Part shown: piece by piece, positions 13,066-20,810 of the stretch
Numbering within the stretch: position 1 is the stretch's first letter
How the letters are laid out: each line of letters opens with the position of its first letter
IMG/VR virus record: IMGVR_UViG_3300030419_005118
Span: 1 to 40,994 of that record
Source of the DNA: a virus
DNA: 40,994 nucleotides
Strand: one strand, 5' to 3'
Made by a program: the position numbers and the translations under genes
Notes under the pieces: model-generated
The model's input: only the letters and a program-made list of their open reading frames with translations
Told to the model about the DNA's origin: nothing
Databases searched by the model: none

Positions 13066-14655
13066 TTATTCAATATCTTGCTTGATTGGGTCGGCTTTGA
13101 GATTGGTAATAATCTCGCTGCCTTGTGTTTGCGCCTCGGTGTTCGCAGCTTGGCCCTCAGTTCTATCCTCGGAGCTAAAATATCTACCAACATTTTCTGT
13201 AAAACTTTTTGTCAATTCCAAAAGCTGAATCATTTGTTCGCCAAGAATGCCGCTGTATATCTCCACCAACTCGTCAATATTTTCCTGAGACAAATTAACT
13301 TCGCCATGGTAGTCAGTCGCTGCAAGGTCTTTGTTGGCATCCATTTGTGTTCTGGTAATTCCCCACTGTGACTTATCGCCTGGGCCAGCTTGAGCCTCTA
13401 AAAGCATCTGTTGTGTTTCCCACTTCATTAACCTTTTCTCTCTTGCGTGGAAACTCTCGGTCATAGATTCAGGCTGCTCCTCATCAGGTATTGTCGGCTG
13501 GTCATACTTTGCAGCTTTTTTTGATAAAGCAGCGTAACTACCTTTTTGTAATTTAATATTGCGCTCAATAGCCTTACATCTTTCGCGCCCCTCGGGAGTG
13601 TCTGGTATCTTAGCTTTCTCTGGGTCTGGCTCATCTGGATCAATGCAGATGTGCTCTGGGTTAGAAATATTTATAACATCTCCGGTCAGTTTGTCATAAT
13701 TTTTATAAAACATGCCCTTAACAGTGTAGCCTGGGACGCCAGGATCTTTTGGATCCTTCATCTTTTTGCCTTTTTTGTCTGGGTTTGGAATTAGGTTTGC
13801 TACAAGAACTTTGGCCAGTGCTGCCTGACCTTCGCGTGCTCCCTTGCTCTTGAAAATTTCAATTGCGGCCTTTAATTCATCGGCGCGATTGCCCATCACA
13901 CCAGCGTTTCCAGTGCCTATCATCAAATCAACCACATTATCACGTGTAATCATAAAATCAAAAATCTGCAATCTTTCAACGACACCTTCACCGATTCCGC
14001 CACCAATTGTCAACTTAAATGCAATTAAATATTTAATTTCAGGCAAGCCTTCACCACCACGAATAAAAAGATAATCCATGAGATTTGTAAAGCTGCCGTG
14101 AATTGGCGTGTCGGGGCCTAAAAGTTTTAGACTGACGTTTTCACCGGCTCGGGTTGCGAAATCTTCGATTGGAAGTGTGCCGCCAACACGACCGGACTCC
14201 TGAAAGCCGCCGGTAAGTGCGGCCATAAATGCCTCAAACACGAATCCGGCTGATGCCTCGTTGTAGTCGTTAAGGGTCGCTTGAAGCGCCTCGATGATCA
14301 TCATCATATTCAAAATTCTAGTCTGAGATCGTCTACCTGTGGCCCTCTTTGTGTCCAAAAAACTATTAACAGATTGTATACGAGCTTTCATGTTGTCGCC
14401 ACCGGTCACCGCCGCAAATATTTTAGCGATCTCTTGGCGGGATTGACTATCAGGATCTCCCCATGCCTCAGTGGGAATTAGTTTTGGAATCGGAATCGAA
14501 TAACTAAAGCGACCACCGGGTTTTCTTTGATCTTGCTCGGTTAGCGGCTTAGTGTCGAAAAACTCCATAGCTTTTTCGACTTCTTCAAATAAAGTTTTTA
14601 ATGTGATTTTTTCAGCACCAAAAAAATTATCAATTGCTTTATCTAAATCGCTCAT
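13066..14655 (-). CDS. Putative phage structural protein (529 aa)
   Basis: ATG behind GAGGAGTGCGA, overlapping the upstream stop by 4 bases. It opens MSDLDKAIDNFFGAEKITLK with a helical N-terminus. The core FVFEAFMAALTGGFQESGRV, VSLKLLGPDTPIHGSFTNL and IKYLIAFKLTIGGG looks like a globular alpha/beta domain. I have seen SLKLLGP...GSF only in uncharacterised phage proteins. A Lys/Pro/Asp-rich middle and a helical C-terminus rich in Gln and Glu follow. The position between the cell-wall enzyme and groEL fits a virion or assembly protein, but this is inference. Confidence 0.72.
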   Translation of the reverse strand: MSDLDKAIDNFFGAEKITLKTLFEEVEKAMEFFDTKPLTEQDQRKPGGRFSYSIPIPKLIPTEAWGDPDSQSRQEIAKIFAAVTGGDNMKARIQSVNSFLDTKRATGRRSQTRILNMMMIIEALQATLNDYNEASAGFVFEAFMAALTGGFQESGRVGGTLPIEDFATRAGENVSLKLLGPDTPIHGSFTNLMDYLFIRGGEGLPEIKYLIAFKLTIGGGIGEGVVERLQIFDFMITRDNVVDLMIGTGNAGVMGNRADELKAAIEIFKSKGAREGQAALAKVLVANLIPNPDKKGKKMKDPKDPGVPGYTVKGMFYKNYDKLTGDVINISNPEHICIDPDEPDPEKAKIPDTPEGRERCKAIERNIKLQKGSYAALSKKAAKYDQPTIPDEEQPESMTESFHAREKRLMKWETQQMLLEAQAGPGDKSQWGITRTQMDANKDLAATDYHGEVNLSQENIDELVEIYSGILGEQMIQLLELTKSFTENVGRYFSSEDRTEGQAANTEAQTQGSEIITNLKADPIKQDIE

Positions 14656-15278
14656 TCGCACTCCTCAAAATCTTTTTCTTCTAACAATGTATATGTGAAC
14701 GTTGGTCCCCAATATTTGGCGGCACGATTCACTAGCGTCATGAAGTCGTTGAAATCACTACTGGTTTTGAAAACTTGGCATCCGGCGCTCCATGTGTGAA
14801 CGATTGTGGAGTTAGAACCTGCCTTATGAATGTTGATTCCGTACCAGCCCTCGGCCATAGTATCGTTTGACATGTCAAGAATTTCATCCTTATTTGAATC
14901 GCGATATATTTTAATTGGATTCTTGCCCCTCTGAACCAAAGCCTCGTAAGTTCGATGAGTGCCGATCTTGTACGCCGATCTGTACTGTCCCGGCACCATA
15001 ATCGCAGTACCGGTCACTTTCATTGGATTTTCTAAATAATAAGTTCCGGGATCCGTGGTTGCCTTGTAAACTCTGACTTCCCAATCTTTTTTTGTATTCT
15101 TATAAAAAACATTTATGCTGTCGTCAAATTTGTTTGCACGCATATTGAAACTACGAACGCCTACAATATTTAAATCGTATGGCTTTCTGCCTTCAAAAAA
15201 GACGTATCCTTTCTTTTCCATTATACAACGAAAGTGGTTAACTAGTACGCGGGCCTCGACACCTGTAATCTTTGCCAT
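14652..15278 (-). CDS. YkuD-like (L,D-transpeptidase-fold) cell-wall enzyme (208 aa)
   Basis: Residues about 150-185 contain WYGINIHKAGSN, then HTWSAGCQVFKTSSDFNDFM. This is the arrangement of a His followed by S-x-G-C with the nucleophilic Cys, as in YkuD-type L,D-transpeptidases. Upstream, KVTGTAIMVPGQYRSAYKIG and IKIYRD fit the fold's strands. There is no signal peptide. In a phage it is more likely to cut or modify peptidoglycan (endolysin or virion-associated) than to cross-link it. No lysozyme or amidase gene is in the window. Confidence 0.68.
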   Translation of the reverse strand: MAKITGVEARVLVNHFRCIMEKKGYVFFEGRKPYDLNIVGVRSFNMRANKFDDSINVFYKNTKKDWEVRVYKATTDPGTYYLENPMKVTGTAIMVPGQYRSAYKIGTHRTYEALVQRGKNPIKIYRDSNKDEILDMSNDTMAEGWYGINIHKAGSNSTIVHTWSAGCQVFKTSSDFNDFMTLVNRAAKYWGPTFTYTLLEEKDFEECE

Positions 15279-15298
15279 TTAATCAAGTCTCCTTTTTA

Positions 15299-15952
15299 CT
15301 ATATAATTAGGTCAGCGATGCCCAATTTTACCGCTTCTTCGGCACTTAAATACACGTTTACTTTTTTTTCTAACATTTTTTTCAATTGTCTGGTAGTCAT
15401 ATTTGTTTCATCGACAAGAGCCTTAATATATTGCTCTTGAATATATCTTACTTCTTCCATTTCATTTTCAAGATTGTGCAGCGATCCCGCGTACCCTCCG
15501 ACTGCGCTGTGAATCATGACGCGGCAATTTCGTCCGATTTCTCTCTGACCTTTTGTGCCGGCGGCCAACAGCAAGACGCCGGCTGACATGACCTTGCCAA
15601 GCCCTCGGGTAATAATATCACAATCCTTCTTCACGTTACGCATAACATCGTAGATGCCAAACATTTCTTCGGCGGATCCACCATGCGTAGATAAAATAAA
15701 TTGTATCGGATTGACCACCTTGACAATCTCTGAGTTGGGATCGCTCGGATCTGATAGTTGCTCCACCTCTCGTGACCGATGGAAGTGCATTAGCGAGTAA
15801 ATTGCTTCTGATGACTTCTCTTCATTGATGTCGCCAACGATGCCGAATGCGCGAAATTCATCATCGCCTTTCTCATCCGATCCAACTAGGATAAATGTTT
15901 TGTTGTCGTCCACCTTCTCATCTACACTATCAGTAAATTTTTTCGGTTTCAC
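15299..15952 (-). CDS. ClpP-family protease with Asn at the triad Asp position (217 aa)
   Basis: S14 fold. It has FILSTHGGSAEEMFGIYDVM (oxyanion region), GKVMSAGVLLLAAG with the catalytic Ser near residue 122, and RVMIHSAVGGYAG with His near 146. By alignment to the ERDRFLSAPEAV region of E. coli ClpP, the third residue of the triad falls on the N of KVNVYLSAEEAVKLG. A charged 25-residue N-terminal extension precedes the fold. It could assemble with the second ClpP of this phage or act as a capsid-maturation protease. GTG start behind GGAGAAATA. Confidence 0.88.
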   Translation of the reverse strand: MKPKKFTDSVDEKVDDNKTFILVGSDEKGDDEFRAFGIVGDINEEKSSEAIYSLMHFHRSREVEQLSDPSDPNSEIVKVVNPIQFILSTHGGSAEEMFGIYDVMRNVKKDCDIITRGLGKVMSAGVLLLAAGTKGQREIGRNCRVMIHSAVGGYAGSLHNLENEMEEVRYIQEQYIKALVDETNMTTRQLKKMLEKKVNVYLSAEEAVKLGIADLII

Positions 15953-15974
15953 TATTTCTCCAATAAATATGCTA

Positions 15975-16358
15975 TTATATTTTTACGTTTTTATATTCTT
16001 GTCTTAAATAGCGCATCGCGCCATTCCAATCATCAAATTCAAGTTGGCTCCTAAACAGTTCGGGGTACGAATGTAAAAAGCTTTGAATTGCTGAGTGCTT
16101 CCAGTTGTCATATGCCGCATCGTACAGTTGTTCGGTATTCTTTAGAGCCTGACCATCTGCGCCACTCTCAAGCAGCGCCTTGCGCCTAATCTCTTTTATA
16201 ACGACAAAGGTTGCGGCAGTTGTGGATAGCAGGTATAAACTTTGACATCCGATAGCCTTAACCAGCAAGCCGCTTTTTCCTAAGTTTAAAGCAAAGCTAA
16301 AAACCCTGCACGTGCAAAATCCAAAAACAAAACAAATGAGTCCTATGACATATTCCAT
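15975..16358 (-). CDS. Membrane-anchored hypothetical protein (127 aa)
   Basis: I start at MEYVIGLICFVFGFCTCRVF because GGAG lies just before it and the longer frame would begin inside a terminator hairpin. A second hydrophobic stretch (QSLYLLSTTAATFVVI) suggests two membrane spans. The soluble C-terminus has helices (YDAAYDNWKHSAIQSFLHSY, WNGAMRYLRQEYKNV). Not recognised. Confidence 0.72.
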   Translation of the reverse strand: MEYVIGLICFVFGFCTCRVFSFALNLGKSGLLVKAIGCQSLYLLSTTAATFVVIKEIRRKALLESGADGQALKNTEQLYDAAYDNWKHSAIQSFLHSYPELFRSQLEFDDWNGAMRYLRQEYKNVKI

Positions 16359-16367
16359 CTTAATCTC

Positions 16368-16402
16368 CAATAAAAATGCCACAGTGCATACTGTGGCATT
16401 CT
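16368..16402 (-). terminator. Strong intrinsic terminator
   Basis: On the minus strand AATGCCACAG, loop TATGCA, CTGTGGCATT is a perfect 10-bp stem followed by TTTATT. It ends the transcript of the acidic virion-like gene and separates it from the membrane-protein/ClpP genes. Confidence 0.88.
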
Positions 16403-16427
16403 ATATAAGTATTTTACACTAAAACAC

Positions 16428-17354
16428 TTACTGATTTAACTTTTTTGCGATTTTTTCTGCGAGTTTCTCGATCTGGCGTTCTCTCTTCTTTGCGCGAGAC
16501 TCTCTCATCAAGCGAGCGGCGACTCTACGGGCCACTTCCTCGACAACTGCTTCGTCATCCAAATCCACGGCTTCGGACTGCACAGCTTCTTTCGATCCAC
16601 ACTTGACTACTTTGCCGTTCTTGTCATAGCACTTTTCAGAGACTCGGGGAGTTCTTCTGTCGCCGCTATCATAGCCACGACCGGTGGCTGTGACCTCATC
16701 AAGCCCTTCTTCGCCGGCGGGGATGCATCTTCCAGCAGCCCATGTGCCACCTGACGCCTCGCACTGCTTTCTAGCACGATCGCCGTGAGCACGACTACCT
16801 TCGGCGGCCTCTTCCAACTCTTCTTCATCTTCGCCCTCTTTGAGCCAGCGACCGGAAGCCTTGTTAGCGACATCGCTGCGGTCCTGCTTTCCTGCCTTTG
16901 TATTGGGGCCGTGACCCTTGTTGGCTTGCTTGTCTTCCATGAGGTCATCCTCACCGCCCATATCTGGCATTTCACCTTCGGGCGCTTCGGGAGCTTCAGG
17001 AGCAGCATCCATTTCGTCGCCTTCACCTTCACGGCTAGCATCAACTGAGACGCCATACCTTTCTAGTTCTGCGCCCATCGCGTCAACTGCGGCCTCAACA
17101 GCCTGCTCAACAGCTTCGACTGCTTCGGGAGGAAGTTCCATTCCACCACCTTCGTCACCAACTGGTGCCATATCTTCATCTTCGGGGGCAGGGGCTTCCA
17201 TTTCTGGATCCATACCCATATCTTCATCGCGGTCATAAGCTGCGCCCATACCGCCCATTTCAGAAAGGCTTTGAAATTTTTCTGTAGCACCCAGGTCGGC
17301 AAGCTTCATGAACCTACGAATCTGAGTTTCGTTTAAAAGTGTTTTTTTACTCAT
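16428..17354 (-). CDS. Acidic virion/prohead-core-like protein (308 aa)
   Basis: The N-terminus KTLLNETQIRRFMKLADLG is one I associate with head-core and other virion proteins of marine T4-like phages. A long Met/Glu/Asp/Pro/Ala-rich low-complexity region follows, then a Lys/Gly-rich segment, a Cys segment (KQCEASGGTWAAGRCIPAGEE) and a helical basic C-terminus (EEVARRVAARLMRESRAKKR). LLNE near the start fits the L-x-E consensus of T4-type prohead protease. It is most likely a scaffold or internal head protein. ATG follows AGGAGATAATTAAGC, and a strong terminator follows the stop. Confidence 0.75.
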   Translation of the reverse strand: MSKKTLLNETQIRRFMKLADLGATEKFQSLSEMGGMGAAYDRDEDMGMDPEMEAPAPEDEDMAPVGDEGGGMELPPEAVEAVEQAVEAAVDAMGAELERYGVSVDASREGEGDEMDAAPEAPEAPEGEMPDMGGEDDLMEDKQANKGHGPNTKAGKQDRSDVANKASGRWLKEGEDEEELEEAAEGSRAHGDRARKQCEASGGTWAAGRCIPAGEEGLDEVTATGRGYDSGDRRTPRVSEKCYDKNGKVVKCGSKEAVQSEAVDLDDEAVVEEVARRVAARLMRESRAKKRERQIEKLAEKIAKKLNQ

Positions 17355-17423
17355 GCTTAATTATCTCCTGATACTTTAACAAGCAACTGTTATTAAATAG
17401 TTATATCTTCGGTAAAAAGCTTT

Positions 17424-17675
17424 TTAATCATATAAAAATTGCTTAAGATCGAACCCGCGCTTTTTAAGTTTCGCTAGCGCCGCATCTTGTATTTGTTTAA
17501 CCCTTGCGTAGCTTATGCCCTCGCGCATCGCGATCTCTCTGAGATTCATTTTACCGTTCTTATATATAGATAGTAACGAACAGTTGTTATCTTCGGAAAA
17601 ATTAATCCAGTATCTGCACTCTTCTGATTGGCAGTCTGTATCATTTCTGTAACAAACGCCGGAACATTTTTTCAT
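17424..17675 (-). CDS. Sigma-70 region 4-like DNA-binding protein (83 aa)
   Basis: The C-terminal half MNLREIAMREGISYARVKQIQDAALAKLKKRG matches the helix-turn-helix of sigma region 4, which contacts the -35 element. The N-terminal half has four Cys in a short span (CSGVCYRNDTDCQSEECRYW) that could bind zinc. It lacks regions 2 and 3, so it cannot be a full sigma factor. It could redirect host or phage polymerase to particular -35 sequences. It overlaps the upstream gene by 4 bases. Confidence 0.8.
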   Translation of the reverse strand: MKKCSGVCYRNDTDCQSEECRYWINFSEDNNCSLLSIYKNGKMNLREIAMREGISYARVKQIQDAALAKLKKRGFDLKQFLYD

Positions 17676-17998
17676 AAATCGGGATGCTCCTGTGCGATTA
17701 AATCGAAAATGTTTTCTCTTTCGTCTTCTTTTAAATTAAATTTCTTTTCCATTTCTCTACCTTCTTCGATTAATTTATTTGATTTTTTAATTCTTTCTTT
17801 GCTTTGTGATTTGTTGCTCTCTTTATATTCATCTAAAAATTCTAAAAACAGCGCATTCTTTTCAATATACGCGGTAACGACGGCTCTAAAAAACTCAGAT
17901 TGTTTTAAACTGTCATGCTGCAATCGAATCTTCAATTCAGCGTGACGCTTGTCCGTATCATAAAACATGATCTTTTTATTGTTAACGCCGTAACTCAT
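17672..17998 (-). CDS. Phage DNA-binding-like protein (108 aa)
   Basis: Has KIMFYDTDKRHAELKIRLQHD, then LKQSEFFRAVVTAYIEKNAL. A beta strand followed by two helices of this kind suggests a ribbon-helix-helix fold. The rest is a long charged helix (SKERIKKSNKLIEEGREMEKK) and NIFDLIAQEHPDL. I recognise the family from large marine phages. It sits directly upstream of the sigma-4-like gene and the two overlap, so a joint role in transcription is plausible but not shown. Confidence 0.78.
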   Translation of the reverse strand: MSYGVNNKKIMFYDTDKRHAELKIRLQHDSLKQSEFFRAVVTAYIEKNALFLEFLDEYKESNKSQSKERIKKSNKLIEEGREMEKKFNLKEDERENIFDLIAQEHPDL

Positions 17999-19017
17999 TG
18001 ATGTCTTTTTTCTATATGGGTTGAACTCTCAAACTGTCCCGCGCTAGTCTGCCTAATAAATGTCGCTTTAGCTTGCAACTCTCTCAAGTTCTTTGCGCCA
18101 GTGTAGGAGAACCCACTGCGAATGCCGCGTTCTAGTTTTGAAAGTATGTCCCTTACTTCCCCCTTGTAGGGCACACGAGTTGAAATACCCTCAAGTGAAG
18201 ATGCGGATCCGCGCCAGTCTTTCTGGGCCTCTGCGGAGGCCATGCCCCGGTAAGTTTTATATTTTTCGCCCGAAACATAAAAGACGCTTCCCGGCGATTC
18301 GGTGGTACCAGAGAGCAGCGACCCAATAATAACGAAATCCGCACCAGCCGCCAATACTTTAACAATGTCCCCAGATGTTCTGATGCCGCCATCGGCAATC
18401 AGTAGGGCGTCTCGATCAGACTGTGCACAATCGAGAACCGATTGCAACGTAGGAACGCCATGGCCGGTCTGGATTCTGGTGGAACAGATTGATCCACCAC
18501 CGATACCTACCCTAACGCTATCGGCCCCCCAATCGGCCAAATCATTAAACGCCTGAAGCGTTGCGACATTTCCAGCCATAACATGAATATTGTCGTCAAA
18601 AATGTTTTTAAGATTCTCTAGAGCCCGTCGCACTAGAGAGTGGTGACCATGGGCCACGTCAACACAAATAATCCTAGCACCCGCGTTATGTAGGGCCAGT
18701 GCCCGGTCTAGACAGTCATCCGACACGCCGATTGCCGCGCCAACGTTTTTAGCGCCAGCAGATATTGCGTTGTGAACTAGCCTGCATTGTCGTTCGACCG
18801 TATTGTAGCGATGAATAATGCCCAGACCGCCGGATTCTTGCATCGCGATGGCCATGGCCGCTTCGGTAACTGTGTCCATTGGGGCAGAGATAATTGGCAA
18901 ACTAAACTCTGCATTGTTAAATTTATTGCCGATGTTTATCTGCTTTCTCGACTTGATGTCTGAGTATTGTGGCGCTAAAAGAATATCATCGTAACTCAGC
19001 GTGTCCTTAATTTTCAT
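17995..19017 (-). CDS. IMP dehydrogenase/GMP reductase family protein lacking CBS domains (340 aa)
   Basis: TIM-barrel oxidoreductase. [20 protein letters not shown] and [20 protein letters not shown] start the barrel. [20 protein letters not shown] carries the catalytic Cys near residue 177, followed by [20 protein letters not shown] and [20 protein letters not shown]. The length is that of GuaC, and the CBS pair found in most IMPDHs is absent. The C-terminal [27 protein letters not shown] reads closer to IMPDH than to GMP reductase. It would change the guanine nucleotide supply during infection. ATG behind TTGGAGGAAAA. Confidence 0.9.
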   Translation of the reverse strand: MKIKDTLSYDDILLAPQYSDIKSRKQINIGNKFNNAEFSLPIISAPMDTVTEAAMAIAMQESGGLGIIHRYNTVERQCRLVHNAISAGAKNVGAAIGVSDDCLDRALALHNAGARIICVDVAHGHHSLVRRALENLKNIFDDNIHVMAGNVATLQAFNDLADWGADSVRVGIGGGSICSTRIQTGHGVPTLQSVLDCAQSDRDALLIADGGIRTSGDIVKVLAAGADFVIIGSLLSGTTESPGSVFYVSGEKYKTYRGMASAEAQKDWRGSASSLEGISTRVPYKGEVRDILSKLERGIRSGFSYTGAKNLRELQAKATFIRQTSAGQFESSTHIEKRHQ

Positions 19018-19271
19018 TTTTCCTCCAATTTCTCAACAAGTGTGCGGGCCTTGCCCCAACAGTCTGGACAATAAAGCCTAACAATTTTCTCTTTCTCTCT
19101 CACGACTACGTTCCACAAGTTTACCATCTCTTTGTCTGTCTTGTCAAATGGCGCTACGCATGCGGAACACTCATCCGGCATCTGTTCAAACAGAAAAATT
19201 TTCTCGGAAAGTTCTTTATTCCCATCCTTCTTTGCTGCTTTTGCTGCGGCTCTGCGCTTGGCCCTATTCAC
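19014..19271 (-). CDS. Zinc-ribbon-like phage protein (85 aa)
   Basis: I start at the GTG behind GGGAG, giving MNRAKRRAAAKAAKKDGNKE. A basic Ala/Lys N-terminus is followed by KIFLFEQMPDECSACVAPFD and VREKEKIVRLYCPDCW. The pairs CSAC and CPDC, 29 residues apart, form a likely zinc ribbon. I know this protein only as an uncharacterised conserved gene of large marine phages. It overlaps the dUTPase gene by 8 bases and the IMPDH gene by 4. Confidence 0.78.
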   Translation of the reverse strand: MNRAKRRAAAKAAKKDGNKELSEKIFLFEQMPDECSACVAPFDKTDKEMVNLWNVVVREKEKIVRLYCPDCWGKARTLVEKLEEK

Positions 19272-19728
19272 CCGTGCTCCCAAGTGCTCCGTCACCTCTG
19301 TCACTAATGGCGATTGGATACCAATTATAAAGATCTCCCGACGCAGTTTCAATTGGCCGGAAAGAAACGACCGGAACCATAACAATCTGTGCAATTTTAG
19401 TCCCAGGCTCGACAAACTGATTTTTATGACCCACATTATGAAGATTGATAAAAACCTCTCCATCGTACCCAGAGTCAATCACACACGCACCGACAATTAA
19501 GCTACGTTTTGATGCCATGCTAGAGCGGTTCTTAACCTCAAGCATGTATCCATGTGGCACACCAAATCTCAATCCGGTGGCAAACAGCATTGATTGGCCA
19601 GGGGCCATTTCAATCGTGCTAAAGTCCATGGACTCTGGACAATAATACACATCCAAACCAGCATCCGATGGATGCCCCCTTGTCGGGGGCAGTACATCGG
19701 GTCGCAATCGACTGTACTCAAGTAGCAT
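19264..19728 (-). CDS. dut: dUTPase (dUTP diphosphatase, 154 aa)
   Basis: Hydrolyses dUTP to dUMP and pyrophosphate, keeping uracil out of phage DNA. All five trimeric dUTPase motifs are present: PSDAGLDVYYC, VKNRSSMASK, VIDSGYDGEVFINLHNVG, PGTKIAQIVMVPV, and C-terminal RGDGALGSTGE, where the usual GGFGSTG reads GALGSTG. Start at ATG (MLLEYSRLRPD). A GTG three codons upstream is also possible. Confidence 0.95.
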   Translation of the reverse strand: MLLEYSRLRPDVLPPTRGHPSDAGLDVYYCPESMDFSTIEMAPGQSMLFATGLRFGVPHGYMLEVKNRSSMASKRSLIVGACVIDSGYDGEVFINLHNVGHKNQFVEPGTKIAQIVMVPVVSFRPIETASGDLYNWYPIAISDRGDGALGSTGE

Positions 19729-19984
19729 TAGATGCACCCGCGCTACGGGCCTTAGCTAGCAGGCTATACATATCGTACAGGTCATCGAGGTCATCCCCCG
19801 CTCGCATGAGTCGATATGCCTTAACTGCTACTCGAATCTCGTCGCGAGAAAGCCAGCCCTTATCTTGATACTCCTTGCGAAGTTCGCGGCGCTGCTCCTT
19901 AAATGGCTCCATCGCATCCTCCAGGGCCTTGATTGACTTAATATACTCGACAATCATAAGTTCCTTTTCATTTTGTTCGTTCAT
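19718..19984 (-). CDS. Helical phage protein (88 aa)
   Basis: A long charged helix (YIKSIKALEDAMEPFKEQRRELRKEYQ, split by no glycine) is followed by WLSRDEIRVAVKAYRLMR and an acidic helix (DDLDDLYDMYSLLAKARS). The arrangement resembles small GapR/DUF2312-like DNA-binding proteins, but the match is by pattern only. ATG follows GGAGGCATAA. It overlaps both neighbours by 11-17 bases. Confidence 0.75.
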   Translation of the reverse strand: MNEQNEKELMIVEYIKSIKALEDAMEPFKEQRRELRKEYQDKGWLSRDEIRVAVKAYRLMRAGDDLDDLYDMYSLLAKARSAGASNAT

Positions 19985-20177
19985 TTATGCCTCCTTTGAC
20001 ATGTTGTATAAATGAGTAGTGAAATTTCTGAACGCGGTCCACAAGCTTGACACCATAAACTGTAGCATTCTCGTTAATTGATATGATGATGCCAATATTG
20101 TGTTTCGACAAAGGCTCATCGAATGCTACTCTAACTAAGTCGCCAATTTTGTATACTGCGTGATGATCTATATTCAT
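19968..20177 (-). CDS. VGDLV-like protein, distant copy (69 aa)
   Basis: Contains YKIGDLVRVAFDEPLSKHNI, then GIIISINENATVYGVKLVD, the same order of elements as the left-end family. It has an extra N-terminal MNIDHHAV and the tail FIQHVKGGINERTK. The ATG lies inside the TATAAT of a consensus sigma70 promoter, so a transcript from that promoter would lack it. It must then be read from upstream transcripts. No clear ribosome binding site. Confidence 0.7.
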   Translation of the reverse strand: MNIDHHAVYKIGDLVRVAFDEPLSKHNIGIIISINENATVYGVKLVDRVQKFHYSFIQHVKGGINERTK

Positions 20178-20204
20178 TATAGCTGTTCGAAGCAACTCTG
20201 TCAA
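20176..20204 (-). promoter_or_regulatory. Perfect-consensus sigma70 promoter
   Basis: TTGACA at 20204-20199, 17 bases, TATAAT at 20181-20176 on the minus strand, matching the E. coli consensus at all twelve positions with ideal spacing. It lies just downstream of the second clpP. The start of transcription would fall near 20169, inside the next reading frame, so its main products would be the dUTPase and IMPDH genes. Confidence 0.75.
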
Positions 20205-20207
20205 GGA

Positions 20208-20810
20208 TTATTCGAAATTAAAATCAACTTTAACATCAAAAGAAAACTTAGGCACGCGCAACTGGTTAGCTAGCTTATGCTTCATGCACTCGTCTGCATC
20301 GAGAAACCAATCGGCATGACCCTTTTCATGAACAATTTTCAAGAAATAGTCTTCCTTCTTTCCGCAATTCCTTGCCATCATCTTATAAACAATTTTATTG
20401 AGACGGTCAGTCTCCTCGGCACTAGCTTTGATCTCCTCAACCTTGCCTCGATCCATCGATGACACATCGTGAATCATAACTGTGGCATTGGGATCCATAA
20501 AGCGCATGTCCTTTGCCCCAAAAGAGAATAAAATAGCGCCGCACGACATCGCCTTGCCTTCAACAATTGTGGCAATAGGCAACTCTGAGTGTTCAATCTC
20601 TGATATCATCGCCATCAGCGAATACACTTGCCCACCATATGAATCAATAACGATTGGAATGACAGGTTGGCCTGTGTTGTGAGCATCGCTCATTTTCTCA
20701 GAAAATTCTTGAGCGGATTTTTCATCAAACTTGTTAACACGAATAATAACAGGCGTTCGACGTAGTTCAATTTTATGAAGTAGTGGATCTTTTGTATATG
20801 TAATCTTCAT
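20208..20810 (-). CDS. ClpP-family protease with complete triad (200 aa)
   Basis: S14 fold. IVIDSYGGQVYSLMAMISEI is the oxyanion region, EGKAMSCGAILFSFGAKD holds the catalytic Ser near residue 89, and ATVMIHDVSSMDRGK holds His near 112. GHADWFLDADECMKHKLA places an Asp near 167 at the third position. The handle region AEETDRLNKIVYKMMARNCG is normal. Overlaps the polymerase gene by 4 bases (ATGA). A regulatory protease or prohead protease are both possible, and no Clp ATPase is in the window. Confidence 0.9.
   Translation of the reverse strand: MKITYTKDPLLHKIELRRTPVIIRVNKFDEKSAQEFSEKMSDAHNTGQPVIPIVIDSYGGQVYSLMAMISEIEHSELPIATIVEGKAMSCGAILFSFGAKDMRFMDPNATVMIHDVSSMDRGKVEEIKASAEETDRLNKIVYKMMARNCGKKEDYFLKIVHEKGHADWFLDADECMKHKLANQLRVPKFSFDVKVDFNFE

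Noticed and set aside
3990-13670. TATAAATA sequences (T4 late promoter form) on the minus strand near 3993, 4565 and 13660
   Set aside because: All lie within coding sequence and not at consistent distances from gene starts, so chance is the simplest explanation.
16785-17238. Long plus-strand open frames (for example 16918-17238) opposite the acidic virion-like gene
   Set aside because: They are Ser/Pro/Ala-rich shadows of the Glu/Asp/Met-rich minus-strand gene. There is no ribosome binding site, and all supported genes are on the minus strand.
17405-17424. TAAAAAGCTTTTTA after the sigma-4-like gene as a terminator
   Set aside because: The palindrome is A/T-only apart from one GC pair, has no loop and no T run after it, so it is too weak to call.
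18590-18640. Inverted repeat with CTCTAGAG/CTAGAGAG inside the IMPDH gene
   Set aside because: Short, with a long loop, and inside a conserved coding region without a T run.
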